This document shows positions 8,195-17,516 of a stretch of 51,575 nucleotides of DNA, one piece after another (within the stretch, counting starts at the first letter, position 1; every line of letters starts with the position of its first letter). Made by a program: the position numbers and the translations under genes. The notes beneath the pieces were generated by a model that saw nothing but the letters and a program-made list of their open reading frames with translations, was not told where the DNA came from and ran no database searches. This DNA comes from an uncultured Anaerolineae bacterium (GTDB lineage: Bacteria > Chloroflexota > Anaerolineae > Aggregatilineales > UBA2796). The stretch covers positions 1 to 51,575 of the forward strand of contig CALKXH010000114.1 in the NCBI GenBank assembly GCA_938005675.1, read 5' to 3'.

Positions 8195-8989
8195 ATGCCG
8201 CAAGAACGGCGTTTCATCATGCAGGGCGAGCTGGCTCACGTGCCAGAGGCGTGCCACTTCGTGCGCGAATCAGCGCGCATGGTCGGGCTGAGCGATAAAC
8301 AAGCCGATGATTGTGAGCTCGCCACCGAAGAATGGTGTACCAACATCATCGAACACGGCTATCACAAGCACGGGTTGCAAGGGCGCATCGAGATCGTCTG
8401 CCAAGCCCTGCCCAGCGTCTTTCGGATCACCATCTACGACGACAGCCCGCCCTTCGATCCGACCACGCTCCCCACGCCCGACCGCAGCGCGCCTCTGCAG
8501 GATCGGCAGCCCGGCGGCTTGGGCTGGTTTTTCATCCAAGAGCTGATGGATACCGTGCAGTACGAGTATCGCAACGGGCGCAACACCCTGATCATGACGC
8601 AACACGACCCGAACGTGGGCGATCCCGCGCCCGCCCAGCCCGACTCTGCCTTTCCCGCCCGCACGCTCGCCAACGGCGTGCGCGTGATCACGCCCAGCGG
8701 GCGCATCGATAGCGCTACGGGCAGGCAGTTCGAGGCGGCGCTGAACGCTCAATTGGAGGCGGGCTTCAACCGCATCGTGGTGGAGATGCAAAGCGTGACG
8801 TACATCTCCAGCACGGGCTTGAAGGTGCTGCTGAGCGCCCTGCGGCGCGCTCAAGCGCAGGGCGGCGGCATTGCCCTAGCCGCCCTGACCCGCCGCGTGC
8901 GCGAGGTCTTCGAGCTCTCCGGCTTCGATACGATCTTCACCCTCGCCGATGCCACCGATGCCGCCGCCCGTCTGTTGGAGCGAGACTGA
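8195..8989 (+). CDS. RsbW-like HATPase (anti-sigma kinase) fused to a STAS domain
   Basis: This 264-residue protein combines two normally separate partners. Residues 1-140 form a HATPase_c domain of the RsbW/SpoIIAB type with the N-box ELATEEWCTNIIEHGY (Asn50) and the glycine box QPGGLGWFFIQELMD (107-110). After a Pro-rich linker (about 140-155), residues 157-264 form a STAS domain with VTYISSTGLKVLLSAL (Ser205/206). In typical systems the kinase phosphorylates a separate STAS protein. Here a substrate-like domain is tethered to it, while a second free STAS protein sits directly upstream. Cis-phosphorylation or self-inhibition is possible but is inference. The ATG at 8195 has a GAGAG-like site nearby; an ATG at 8219 is an alternative. 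Confidence 0.92.
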   Translation: MPQERRFIMQGELAHVPEACHFVRESARMVGLSDKQADDCELATEEWCTNIIEHGYHKHGLQGRIEIVCQALPSVFRITIYDDSPPFDPTTLPTPDRSAPLQDRQPGGLGWFFIQELMDTVQYEYRNGRNTLIMTQHDPNVGDPAPAQPDSAFPARTLANGVRVITPSGRIDSATGRQFEAALNAQLEAGFNRIVVEMQSVTYISSTGLKVLLSALRRAQAQGGGIALAALTRRVREVFELSGFDTIFTLADATDAAARLLERD

Positions 8990-8992
8990 AGC

Positions 8993-11900
8993 GTGGATAC
9001 GCCGCTCTTGGTGGTTTTGGTCAGCCTGCTGAGCGTCGGCGCGCTAGGACTCGGTCTGGTGGCGGGCTATGCGCGCGGCTATCGGCGCGGCGCTCAGGCA
9101 ACGCCCGCCCATCTCGCCGATCTGGACATCCTAGCCAGCGTTGGGCGCGCCATTTTGAGCGCGCAGCTCAAGCTGGATGCCCTCTGCGAGATCGTCTACC
9201 AGCAAGCCAACAAAATCGTCGAGACCAGCGACTTCCAGATCGGTCTATTCGATGGCGACGATTACCTGATCAAGGTCTGGGTGCGGCACGGCGAGCGTCT
9301 GCCAGAGATGCGCTTCAGCGGACAGGCGAACAGCGGCTTGATCGGCTACGTGCGGCGCACAGCGCAGGGCTTGCGCGTGGGCGATTTTCAGCGCGAATGG
9401 GAGCGCCTGCCAGCGCATCCGAGCTACGAATCGGTCAATCCGCCGCGCTCGGCGCTCTTCGTGCCGCTGATCGCTGGCGGCGAAGCCATCGGCGTGATCG
9501 CCTTGCAGAGCCACGAGCCGGAGCGCTACTCAGCTGAGTCGTTGCGCCTGATGACGCTCTTGGCGAACCAAGCCGCCGGCGCCATCCGCAATGCGCAGCT
9601 CTACAGGCAGGCGCAAGAGCGCGCCAATCAGCTGCGCGTGATCAGCGAGCTGAGCAGGCGCATCACCACCACGCAGACGCTGCCCAACCTCTTCCGCCAA
9701 ATCGTGACGCTGGTGCATGAGCAATTCGGCTACTACGCCGTGAACGTCTTCACCTATGATGAGCGGGCTGAGATGGTGCGGCTGCGCGCCAGCAGCCACG
9801 AAGAATTTGATCGGCGCAGCCTGCAACTCAAGAGCGGCGAGGGCTTAGTGGGCTGGTGCGCCAAGCACGCGCAAACGGTGAACGTCGCCGACGTCTCGCA
9901 GGACGGGCGCTACTTGCCCGTGGCAGTCCTCTCGGAGACGCGCAGCGAATTTTGCGCGCCACTGCTGGTGGATCGGCGCATGTTGGGCGTGCTGGACGTG
10001 CAGAGCAATCAGCCCAGCGCCTTCAAGACCGAAGACGTCTTCATGTTGGAGTCTTTGGCGGGGCAGTTGGCGCTCGCCATTCAGGAGGCGCTGACCTACG
10101 ACGCCGAGCGGCGGCAAGCCGAACGCATCAACGCCATGGCGGAGGCGTCGCGGGCGGTCGTCTCGATCCTCGACATCAACGATCTGCTCGATGAGGTCGT
10201 CGATCTGGTCGCCGATTACTTCGGCTACGACCGCGTGCATCTGTTCGTGCGGGTCGGCGAGCGAGTCGTCTTTCGCAGTGGCAGCGGCGCGCATAGCGCC
10301 CGTTGGGCAATCGAGCAGCTCTCTTACAGCCTCCACGATAATGGCTTCATCGCGTGGGTGGCGCGCACGGGGCAGCCGTTGGTCAGCGGCGATGTGCAAA
10401 GCGACCCACGCTATGTGGTCGGGGCGGGCTTGGAGGATAGCCGCAGCGAGATGACCGTCCCAATTATGATCGGCGATCACGTGCTGGGCGTCTTCGATAT
10501 TCAATCGCCCGAAGCCGACGCCTTCACGCCGGAAGATGTGACGCTCGTGCAGGCGCTCGCCGATACAGTCGCCATCGGGATGCGCAACGCCAGCCTGTTC
10601 GCCGTCGAGATGCGCCGCCGCCTGCTGGCGGAGACGCTGCGCGACGTGAGCGAGGCGCTGGTCTCCTCGCGCGATGTGAAGAGCGTGCTGGATGAGCTGC
10701 TCAACAGCTTGCGCAAAGTCGTCGATCACGAGGCGGCGCTGATCGCGCTGTTACGCCCTGAACAGGGCGATTACATCGTGCGGGCGGCGCGCGGCGAGGT
10801 CAATGCGAGCGCCATCCTCGATCAGACCTTTCCCTCCGACGATCACACGCCCGAACGTCTGTGGGCGCTGCTGCGCCAACTGCAATTGCCCGAAGAGAGC
10901 CTCGCTGAGAGCGATCACGACCGCCTGTTCGCCCCAATGCAGTTCGGCGGGCGCGAGGTCGGGCTGCTGGCGCTGGAGCGCATCGGCGCCGACCGCTTCG
11001 ATGAGGAAGATATCAAGATCATCGACGCCTTCGCCAACCAAGCGGCGCTCGCCATCGAGGTGGCGCAGCTCTTCGCCGCCAAAGAGGAGGAGGCGTGGGT
11101 CACCTCAGCCCTGCTCTCGGTGGCGGAGGCGATGAGCAGCTCGCTGGAACTCTCGCAGATGCTGGAGACGCTGGTGAGCTTGACCTTGATGCTCGTCGAT
11201 GTGCAACGCTGCGGCATCATGGCGTGGGAAGCCGAGACGGGGCGATTGAGCAACGGCACGGCGCGCGGCATCGAGCCAAACGCCGTGGCGAGCTTCCGCG
11301 CGCTCGTCATCAGCGATCATCCGCTGCTGAACCTGCTGCGCGAGCGCATCGAGCCGATCACGGTCGGCAGCGGCACGGAGCATCCGCTGCCTGAAGACTT
11401 GGTGCGGCTGTTCGGCATGTCGACCTTGTTTGTGATCCCGTTGGTGGCGCGCGGCGCGCTGGTCGGCGCGATGTTCGTCGATCCGCCCCGCCGCGATGGC
11501 GACGCCAATCGGCGCTTGCAAATCCTGAGCGGCATCGCCCATCAAGCGGCTTTGGCGCTGCAGACCGCCCGCCTGCAAGCCGAAGCGCACGAACGTCAGC
11601 GCTTGGAGCGTGAGCTGGACGTGGCGCAGCGCATTCAGCATAGCTTTTTGCCGCAGCAGCTGCCGCGCCTAGAGGGCTGGCAGATCGCCACCTTCTATCG
11701 GGCGGCGCGCCAGATCGGCGGCGATTTCTACGATTTCATCCCGCTCAAGAGCGGCAAGTGGGGCATCGTGATCGCCGACGTCGCCGATAAGGGCGTGCCG
11801 GCGGCGCTGTTCATGGCGCTGTGCCGCACCAATATCCGCGCCGCCGCCTTCAACCGCGACGATCCAGCTGAGACGCTCATGCGCGTCAACGAGCTGCTGC

Positions 11901-12394
11901 TCTCGGATAGCCGCTCGGATATGTTCGTGACGGTCTGGTATGGCGTGTGGGACGCGGCGACGGGCGAGATCACCTACGCCAACACCGGGCATAATCCGCC
12001 GCTGTTGATGTCGGCGGATGGCTCAAGCGTGGAGCTGACGGCGAAGGGCATCGCGCTGGGCGTGGTGGAGAAGATCGCGCTCGAGAAGAAGACCTGCGTC
12101 ATAGCGCCGAACGATGTTTTGGTCGCCTATACCGATGGCATCACCGATGCGCTGCGCAGCGACGGCGCCGAGTTCGGCTTGATCGGTTTGCACAGCACCG
12201 TGCTGCAGCATCGGCAGCGCAGCGCCACTGAGATCGAGCAGCGCATCATCCAAGCGCTAGACGCCTTCACGGGCAACGAGCCACCCTTCGATGACGTGAC
12301 GCTGATCGTCATCAAGCGCACAGACTCCAAAGAGAGCGCGCGTGCCACGCTGGAGCTGCAGATGGCGCGCACGGGCGAGCGATCTAGCTCTTGA
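8993..12394 (+). CDS. Membrane-anchored PP2C (SpoIIE/RsbU) phosphatase with five GAF-like domains
   Basis: The 1133-residue protein starts with a GTG 3 bases after the previous stop, indicating translational coupling. Residues 4-24 form one membrane helix. Five GAF-like modules follow at about 48-205, 215-370, 385-535, 552-690 and 706-865, each ending in a helix such as LANQAAGAIRNAQLY. The SpoIIE domain begins near 872 (ELDVAQRIQHSFLP) and holds the metal-binding motifs QIGGDFYDF, VIADVADKGVPAALFM and PFDDVTLIVIK. It is expected to dephosphorylate STAS proteins in response to ligands or redox state sensed by the GAF domains. Its 3' end overlaps the convergent Ser/Thr kinase gene by 11 bp. 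Confidence 0.93.
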   Translation: MDTPLLVVLVSLLSVGALGLGLVAGYARGYRRGAQATPAHLADLDILASVGRAILSAQLKLDALCEIVYQQANKIVETSDFQIGLFDGDDYLIKVWVRHGERLPEMRFSGQANSGLIGYVRRTAQGLRVGDFQREWERLPAHPSYESVNPPRSALFVPLIAGGEAIGVIALQSHEPERYSAESLRLMTLLANQAAGAIRNAQLYRQAQERANQLRVISELSRRITTTQTLPNLFRQIVTLVHEQFGYYAVNVFTYDERAEMVRLRASSHEEFDRRSLQLKSGEGLVGWCAKHAQTVNVADVSQDGRYLPVAVLSETRSEFCAPLLVDRRMLGVLDVQSNQPSAFKTEDVFMLESLAGQLALAIQEALTYDAERRQAERINAMAEASRAVVSILDINDLLDEVVDLVADYFGYDRVHLFVRVGERVVFRSGSGAHSARWAIEQLSYSLHDNGFIAWVARTGQPLVSGDVQSDPRYVVGAGLEDSRSEMTVPIMIGDHVLGVFDIQSPEADAFTPEDVTLVQALADTVAIGMRNASLFAVEMRRRLLAETLRDVSEALVSSRDVKSVLDELLNSLRKVVDHEAALIALLRPEQGDYIVRAARGEVNASAILDQTFPSDDHTPERLWALLRQLQLPEESLAESDHDRLFAPMQFGGREVGLLALERIGADRFDEEDIKIIDAFANQAALAIEVAQLFAAKEEEAWVTSALLSVAEAMSSSLELSQMLETLVSLTLMLVDVQRCGIMAWEAETGRLSNGTARGIEPNAVASFRALVISDHPLLNLLRERIEPITVGSGTEHPLPEDLVRLFGMSTLFVIPLVARGALVGAMFVDPPRRDGDANRRLQILSGIAHQAALALQTARLQAEAHERQRLERELDVAQRIQHSFLPQQLPRLEGWQIATFYRAARQIGGDFYDFIPLKSGKWGIVIADVADKGVPAALFMALCRTNIRAAAFNRDDPAETLMRVNELLLSDSRSDMFVTVWYGVWDAATGEITYANTGHNPPLLMSADGSSVELTAKGIALGVVEKIALEKKTCVIAPNDVLVAYTDGITDALRSDGAEFGLIGLHSTVLQHRQRSATEIEQRIIQALDAFTGNEPPFDDVTLIVIKRTDSKESARATLELQMARTGERSSS

Positions 12395-14210
12395 AGGCGG
12401 CGAGCGTCGGCATCTCGGTGGGGCGGGGGCTGCGTAGCGCCTGCGCGCTGAAGCGCGTGACGCGAACCTCCGCGAATGGATCGACGAAAGGCGATTGCGT
12501 GGTGGCGAGGTAAATGCCGATGCTGCCGCTATACCATTGCGGCGTCTCTCTGACCTCGATGACCAGCACATCGTTGACGTAAGCCTGCAAAATGACCTCG
12601 TTATCCACAAGGCGCAGCCGATTCAGCTCGCCAATCGGCTTGACTGCCTCGTGGAGCGTCCAAGCTTGATCCAAGCCGCGCAGCTCCTGCCATTCGCCGT
12701 TGGCGCGCGCCCACAGGCTGACTTGTCCCAAGCCGTTGATGGCGAAAACGTAGTACTGATCCTCGCTGCGATAGCGAAAGACGATGCCGGTGGCGGTCTC
12801 CAGCTGGCTTTGGGGCGAGAGGATCACGTCCGCCTCGTAGACGTGCTTGGTGGCGTAGGAATGCACGCCGGGCGCGAACAGACTGGTGAACGCCGTGGCA
12901 AGCGCAGTGCTACGGATGCGGTAGAAGCTGCGCCTGATGCGCGAGCTTTGCTCATCGAGGACGCTCTCGACGTGCTGCTCAACGTTGCGATAGATGTCGG
13001 GGTCGTTGGTGGTGATCTCCCAGCGGTAGAGGCGTTCGCCGCTGAAAGTGTCGACGAATTCAAGCGGTCCGCCGCTCGCCATCGAGCCAGCGTAGTTGCG
13101 CGTGCGGATCGGTCTGAGCTGGAGGGTCGGATCGGAGGGCTCCTCAGCGAGGGGCGCGGCGGGCAGATTGAAGAAGATGAAGCTCAGCCCCGTCAGGGCA
13201 ACGATAGCGAGTAGAATCAAGATGTTCAGAGGGAAAGCGCTCCGCGTTCGGGCAAGTGTGCGCGGCAGCAACTCGGTTTGGAGGGGCATCCGCGTGCTGC
13301 GACTGCTGGGCGGCTCGGCTGCCTTGCTGAGAGCAGCGACCCGATCCAGTCGGAGCGTGCTATCGTTGAAGAGCTTGAGCTCCAGATCGTTCAGGAAGGC
13401 TTCCACACTCGGATAGCGCTCATCGGGCGCCTTGGCGAGCGCCCGCGCGATGATCGCGTCGACATCGGGCGGCAGAGTCGGCACGTGATCGGTGAGGCGT
13501 GGGATCGGCGCGTTGACGTGCTGCATCAGGATGGCGACCGCGCTATCGCCTTCGAAGGGCGCCTTGCTGCTCAGCAACTCGAATAGGATCACGCCCAGCG
13601 AGTAGATATCGGCGCGGCTATCGCTCTCGGCGCCGGTGCTCTGCTCCGGCGACATATACAGCGGCGTGCCGCTGGTTGTGCCGCTGCGCGTGATGCGCGC
13701 GCCCTCTACCATGCGCGCGATGCCGAAATCGGCTAGGACGGGCTGCCCCTCGCTGCCGAAGAGGATGTTGCCCGGCGTGACATCCCGATGCACCATGCCT
13801 TGCTTGTGCGCGTAGCTGAGCGCGGCGCACACCCCGCGCATGATCGCAGCGACCTCAGCGAGGCTGAAGGTTTCGCCGTTGGCGCGGCGCGCCTCCATGC
13901 GTTGGCGCAGCGTCTCGCCCTCGATGTAGGGCATGACCATGTAGTAGATCAGCTCGCCATCGCGCTCGACGGCATCGAAGTCGTAAACTTGCACAATGTT
14001 GGGATGATTGAGTTTGGCGATCAGTTTGGCTTCGCGTTCAAAGCGCGTCTTGAAGTCGGCGTCGTCGGCGAGGTGGGCGTGCAGCACTTTGACAGCCACC
14101 CAGCGTTCGAGGTTGGTATCCCACGCTTTGTAGACGGACGCCATGCCGCCTTTGCCGATCCGCTCACGAATCTCATAGCGATTCAGCCGTGTGCCGAGTA
14201 GCTCTGTCAT
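12384..14210 (-). CDS. Transmembrane Ser/Thr protein kinase with extracytoplasmic sensor-like domain
   Basis: This is a PknB-type kinase of 608 residues. The kinase domain spans about 12-275: glycine loop GKGGMASVY, ATP-binding Lys41 (VAVKVLH), catalytic loop HRDVTPGN (141-148), DFG at 161-163 and the APE-like MSPEQ. The catalytic loop has Thr at the position of the usual Lys (HRDxKPxN). A membrane helix lies at about 327-348, followed by about 260 outer residues rich in beta strands, resembling concanavalin-like/DUF1080 folds (ATGIVFRYRSEDQYYVFAIN, YSGSIGIYLATTQ). The ATG at 14210 has GTGAGG nine bases upstream; the longer reading to 14471 is Arg/Ser/Pro-rich shadow. It converges on the phosphatase gene, hinting at opposing roles, but this is inference. 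Confidence 0.92.
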   Translation of the reverse strand: MTELLGTRLNRYEIRERIGKGGMASVYKAWDTNLERWVAVKVLHAHLADDADFKTRFEREAKLIAKLNHPNIVQVYDFDAVERDGELIYYMVMPYIEGETLRQRMEARRANGETFSLAEVAAIMRGVCAALSYAHKQGMVHRDVTPGNILFGSEGQPVLADFGIARMVEGARITRSGTTSGTPLYMSPEQSTGAESDSRADIYSLGVILFELLSSKAPFEGDSAVAILMQHVNAPIPRLTDHVPTLPPDVDAIIARALAKAPDERYPSVEAFLNDLELKLFNDSTLRLDRVAALSKAAEPPSSRSTRMPLQTELLPRTLARTRSAFPLNILILLAIVALTGLSFIFFNLPAAPLAEEPSDPTLQLRPIRTRNYAGSMASGGPLEFVDTFSGERLYRWEITTNDPDIYRNVEQHVESVLDEQSSRIRRSFYRIRSTALATAFTSLFAPGVHSYATKHVYEADVILSPQSQLETATGIVFRYRSEDQYYVFAINGLGQVSLWARANGEWQELRGLDQAWTLHEAVKPIGELNRLRLVDNEVILQAYVNDVLVIEVRETPQWYSGSIGIYLATTQSPFVDPFAEVRVTRFSAQALRSPRPTEMPTLAAFKS

Positions 14211-14245
14211 AGGCTTTTGCCTCACCGCACTATTGATACGCTCAA

Positions 14246-14251
14246 ATTGTA
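14246..14251 (-). promoter_or_regulatory. -10 box for the Ser/Thr kinase gene
   Basis: On the minus strand TACAAT lies 36 bases before the kinase ATG, within a relatively AT-rich stretch of the 127-base gap. No convincing -35 was found. Confidence 0.45.
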
Positions 14252-14337
14252 CACGAGAACGTGGCAACAGGCTCACTGAGAGCCTGCTGCCAGAGGCACG
14301 CGTTGTGCACTTCCCCAAGCGCTTGCCGATCAGTGCG

Positions 14338-15816
14338 CTAGTCGTCGCGGGGGCGTTTGCGCGCCGAAAAGGGCAGGATGATGCCGTCTTTGCGCTCGGA
14401 GAGCTCGGAGGGGGGCGGGGCGAGCGTCGGTTCGTCTTCCTCTTGCAGGGCGAGGTCGCCCAGCACGTCAATCGCCATGTCGCGCAGGGCGATCAGGCGC
14501 TCTAAGGTAGCGCTGCGCCCGCGCGCGCCCAGCTCGTTCATCAGAGCGGTCATGGTGTCCAGCAATTCGCGCCCGAACTCGGCGGCGCGAGCTACCAATA
14601 ACTCGCGGGCGCGCTCGGCGCTCGGCTGTTGCAGCAGCTCGTTGATGAATTGGATGGCGGGCGGCGCATTCTCCTGCAAGATGGTCATGATGCGCTCCAA
14701 GACTGCGCGCAGGCGCGCTGCCACCTCAGGTTTGCCCGTCTGCTCGGCATTTTGGATGTTGGCGGTCAGCACGGAGAGGAAGGTATCGTCGATCAGGTCA
14801 AGGCGGGAGCGGATGGCGGCGTCGAGGTCTTGGCTGTTGACGATGGCTTGGAGGGCTTGAGCGGCTTGTTGCACCAGCGCTTGGGATTGCTCATCGATGG
14901 CTTGGGTGAGGGCGAGCAGCTGATCGCGCAGGCTCATCAGCAGGGCGCGCTCAGGCTCGCGGGCGGCTTCGATGCGTTCGCTCAGCAGCTGGAAGAAGGC
15001 GTAGTCCAGCGCGGGGCGCGTCAAGCCGACCAGCACCTCAAGTTGGTCGCTTGAGTTTTGCTGGGCGTAGCGGATCGCTAAATCGAGCAAGCTTTCGCGA
15101 CTGATTTGGTCGCCGAGGGCATTCAGGTCGTTCGCCACGCTCTGGATCAGGCTCTCTTGCTGGGCAGCCTCGCCCATCAGACGTTGCCCAAGGCTGGAGA
15201 AGCTGAGCAGCTGGTCGCGCAGGGTGAGCATGGCTTGGGCGAGGTCGCGCCGCCCGTTGCGCAGAGCGTTTTCGGCGGAGGCGGTCAGCATGGCGAAGAA
15301 CTCTTCGTCCAGCTCGGCGTCGTGCTGCTGAGCGAGCGCCTGCCACTGCTGCGGATCGGTCTGGAAGAACTGCTCAGCGAGGCGCAGCTTGTTGCGGCGC
15401 GCTTCGAGCATCTCTTTAGTGATGCCGTCCGCCTCCAGAACTGCCTCGATCATGCCTTGCAGGGTGAGCGTGGAGCGCGGCATGAGCAGATAGCCCTTGC
15501 GCTGCTCCTGAGGCAAGCTGTTGACGACGGCTTGGGTCAGCGCACCGATGACGCGCTCTTGCTCGGTAGGGGGCAAGCCGAGTTCCATCGGCACGTTGAC
15601 GAGCAGCAGCTCCTTGCTGGCATCGTGATAGAGAATCGGCGTGGTCAGGCGGAATTCGTAGCCGCAGTAGGGGCAGCGCACGGCATTGATCGCGCCGCTG
15701 AGGAAGCGCGCCTTGGCGTTAGGGTCGCGCCCGCCATCGATGATCTGCTCGACTTGAGCCGTGAAGGGTTGGCGGCAGTTGGGGCAAGTGACCTGCCGTG
15801 CCATCGGTTGAAACAT
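14338..15816 (-). CDS. CpXC-domain protein
   Basis: This 492-residue soluble protein starts with a zinc-binding CpXC domain: VTCPNCRQPF and VRCPYCGYEF supply two CPxC pairs within the first 55 residues. The rest is long, helical and Gln/Ala/Leu-rich, without membrane segments, and ends in a charged tail. CpXC proteins are widespread in Chloroflexota and Firmicutes and have no established role. The ATG at 15816 is preferred to an in-frame ATG four codons later because AAGGAG lies 8 bases upstream of the former. The gene follows the GAF-PAS histidine kinase by 43 bases on the same strand and is probably co-transcribed with it. Confidence 0.85.
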   Translation of the reverse strand: MFQPMARQVTCPNCRQPFTAQVEQIIDGGRDPNAKARFLSGAINAVRCPYCGYEFRLTTPILYHDASKELLLVNVPMELGLPPTEQERVIGALTQAVVNSLPQEQRKGYLLMPRSTLTLQGMIEAVLEADGITKEMLEARRNKLRLAEQFFQTDPQQWQALAQQHDAELDEEFFAMLTASAENALRNGRRDLAQAMLTLRDQLLSFSSLGQRLMGEAAQQESLIQSVANDLNALGDQISRESLLDLAIRYAQQNSSDQLEVLVGLTRPALDYAFFQLLSERIEAAREPERALLMSLRDQLLALTQAIDEQSQALVQQAAQALQAIVNSQDLDAAIRSRLDLIDDTFLSVLTANIQNAEQTGKPEVAARLRAVLERIMTILQENAPPAIQFINELLQQPSAERARELLVARAAEFGRELLDTMTALMNELGARGRSATLERLIALRDMAIDVLGDLALQEEDEPTLAPPPSELSERKDGIILPFSARKRPRDD

Positions 15817-15859
15817 GGATTAGACTCCTTGAAAACTACGTACAGCCGACTCTCTGGAC

Positions 15860-17449
15860 TTAGACAGGCGGACGCGGCAGCCAGACGTGGAAAGTTGAGC
15901 CTTTGTGGGGCGCGCTTTCCACGCTGATGGTGCCGTTGTGCGCCTTGACAAAGGCATTTGCCAGATACAGCCCTAAGCCGGCGCCTTGTGTGCGGCGGCT
16001 TAGGGCGTTATCTGCGCGGTAGAAGCGCTCGAAGATGTGCGGCAAATCCTCAGGGGCGATGCCGACGCCCTGATCGCTCACGCTGATGGTGACGCCATGC
16101 GCGTCGTAGCTGCCGCTGATGCGAATCTCGCCGCCGTCGGGCGAATACTTGATGGCGTTGCTGAGCAAGTTATCGAAAACTTGGCGCAAGCGCACGGCAT
16201 CGCCCTGAATGGTCGGCAAGTCGGGCGGGAGCTGCACGATCAAGCGATGCTTATCGCTCTGAGTCTGCAGGCGCTCCGCCGCTTGCGCGATCAGCGCGAT
16301 CAAGTCGACCTCGCCGATTTGCGTCAGGCGCATCCCCTCGGCTTGCAGCTTGGATGCCGCCAGCAGATTATCGATCAGCCCAGCCAAGCGATCTGCCTCG
16401 TCTTCAATCACGGCGAGGGCGCGCTGCACGGTCGCCTCGTCCCAGTGAGCGTCCTCGCGGCGTAGGGTGCTGGCATAGCCCTTGATCAGCGCGACGGGCG
16501 TCTTCAATTCGTGCGAGATCGCCGAGATGAAGGCGGACTTCGCCTCCTGTGCGCGCCGAAAGTGCGTGATGTCGCGCACGTTGGCGATGATGTTCTGCAA
16601 TCTGCCGTCGTCATCAAAGAGCGCTGTGTAGGTGATGCCCAGACTGATGCGCGAGCCGTCGCGCCGCCGCAGATCGCCCTCCACGTAGCAGGTATCGGGC
16701 TCGTCCTCTTCGGCGCCGCGCCGTTGCGCCCAGCCGCTGGCTAGGGCGGCGCCCAGCGGCTGACCGAGTTCGACGCGCTCCCAGAAAATGATGCTATCGT
16801 GCAGCTGACCGAGCGCTTGCGCCTGACTCCAGCCGGTGATGCGCTCCAGCGCCTTGTTGAAGCCGATGATGCGCTGTGAGGCGTCCATGATCAGCACGCC
16901 GTCGGCGCTGTGTTCGAGGATGGCGCTCAGGCGCTGCTGCTCAGCGCTCAGGCGCTCGTAGAGCTGCGCGTTGTGGACGGCGATGGCGGCTTGATCGGCG
17001 AAGCTCTGCAGGATGCTTTGATCGTTGGCGCTGTACTCGCCGACGTAGCTGCGGAAGACGAAAATCACGCCCAAAACTTGCCCGCCCATCAGCATCGGCA
17101 GCGTGATGGCTTGGCGTAGGCGCATATCCAGCGCGCGCGCCACGAGGCGCATTTTCAAGTCCAGCTGATGGTACTGGATGCCGCCGTGCTGCTCATCGAG
17201 GGCGATGCTCTCCAGCAGCGGCTTGAAGACGTGGAGCTTCTCAGGCGGCACGCCGACGCTCGCCCGCGCGCGGAAGCGATCCTCCGCCTCGCGCAGGGCG
17301 ATCAGCCCGACCTCGCCGCCCAACATCGCCAACGAGGCGCCCAAGATCAAGCGCAGCACCTCGCTCACATCCAAGCGGGAGGTGAGCGCGCGGGCGATCT
17401 CAAGCAGGTAATCGCGTTGGCGCACGCGGTAATCGGGTAGCATCAGCAT
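15860..17449 (-). CDS. Soluble GAF-PAS sensor histidine kinase
   Basis: The 529-residue protein has no membrane segment. A GAF domain covers about 20-165, a PAS domain about 171-300 (AILEHSADGVLIMDASQRII), then HisKA with the H-box ISHELKTPVALIKGY (His313) and a HATPase domain from about 410 with the N-box QVFDNLLSNAIKYSPDGG and G-boxes DQGVGI and TQGAGLGLYL. It would autophosphorylate His313 and pass the phosphate to a response regulator; none is adjacent. A TACAAT -10 box ends 6 bases before the first ATG and no Shine-Dalgarno is visible, suggesting leaderless translation. An ATG two codons downstream (17443) is an alternative start. Confidence 0.93.
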   Translation of the reverse strand: MLMLPDYRVRQRDYLLEIARALTSRLDVSEVLRLILGASLAMLGGEVGLIALREAEDRFRARASVGVPPEKLHVFKPLLESIALDEQHGGIQYHQLDLKMRLVARALDMRLRQAITLPMLMGGQVLGVIFVFRSYVGEYSANDQSILQSFADQAAIAVHNAQLYERLSAEQQRLSAILEHSADGVLIMDASQRIIGFNKALERITGWSQAQALGQLHDSIIFWERVELGQPLGAALASGWAQRRGAEEDEPDTCYVEGDLRRRDGSRISLGITYTALFDDDGRLQNIIANVRDITHFRRAQEAKSAFISAISHELKTPVALIKGYASTLRREDAHWDEATVQRALAVIEDEADRLAGLIDNLLAASKLQAEGMRLTQIGEVDLIALIAQAAERLQTQSDKHRLIVQLPPDLPTIQGDAVRLRQVFDNLLSNAIKYSPDGGEIRISGSYDAHGVTISVSDQGVGIAPEDLPHIFERFYRADNALSRRTQGAGLGLYLANAFVKAHNGTISVESAPHKGSTFHVWLPRPPV

Positions 17450-17455
17450 ACGCTG

Positions 17456-17461
17456 ATTGTA
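17456..17461 (-). promoter_or_regulatory. -10 box abutting the histidine kinase start codon
   Basis: TACAAT on the minus strand is separated from the ATG at 17449 by only 6 bases, placing the expected transcription start at or within a base or two of the ATG. Confidence 0.5.
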
Positions 17462-17516
17462 TCACAGCTGCTTTGCTACACAGCGCGCCGCCCAATTTTC
17501 TGATGAATTTCTTGCG

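Noticed and set aside
14211-14471. N-terminal extension of the Ser/Thr kinase to 14471
   Set aside because: The extra 87 residues are Arg/Ser/Pro-rich and overlap the CpXC gene in another frame; the ATG at 14210 has a Shine-Dalgarno and fits the kinase fold.
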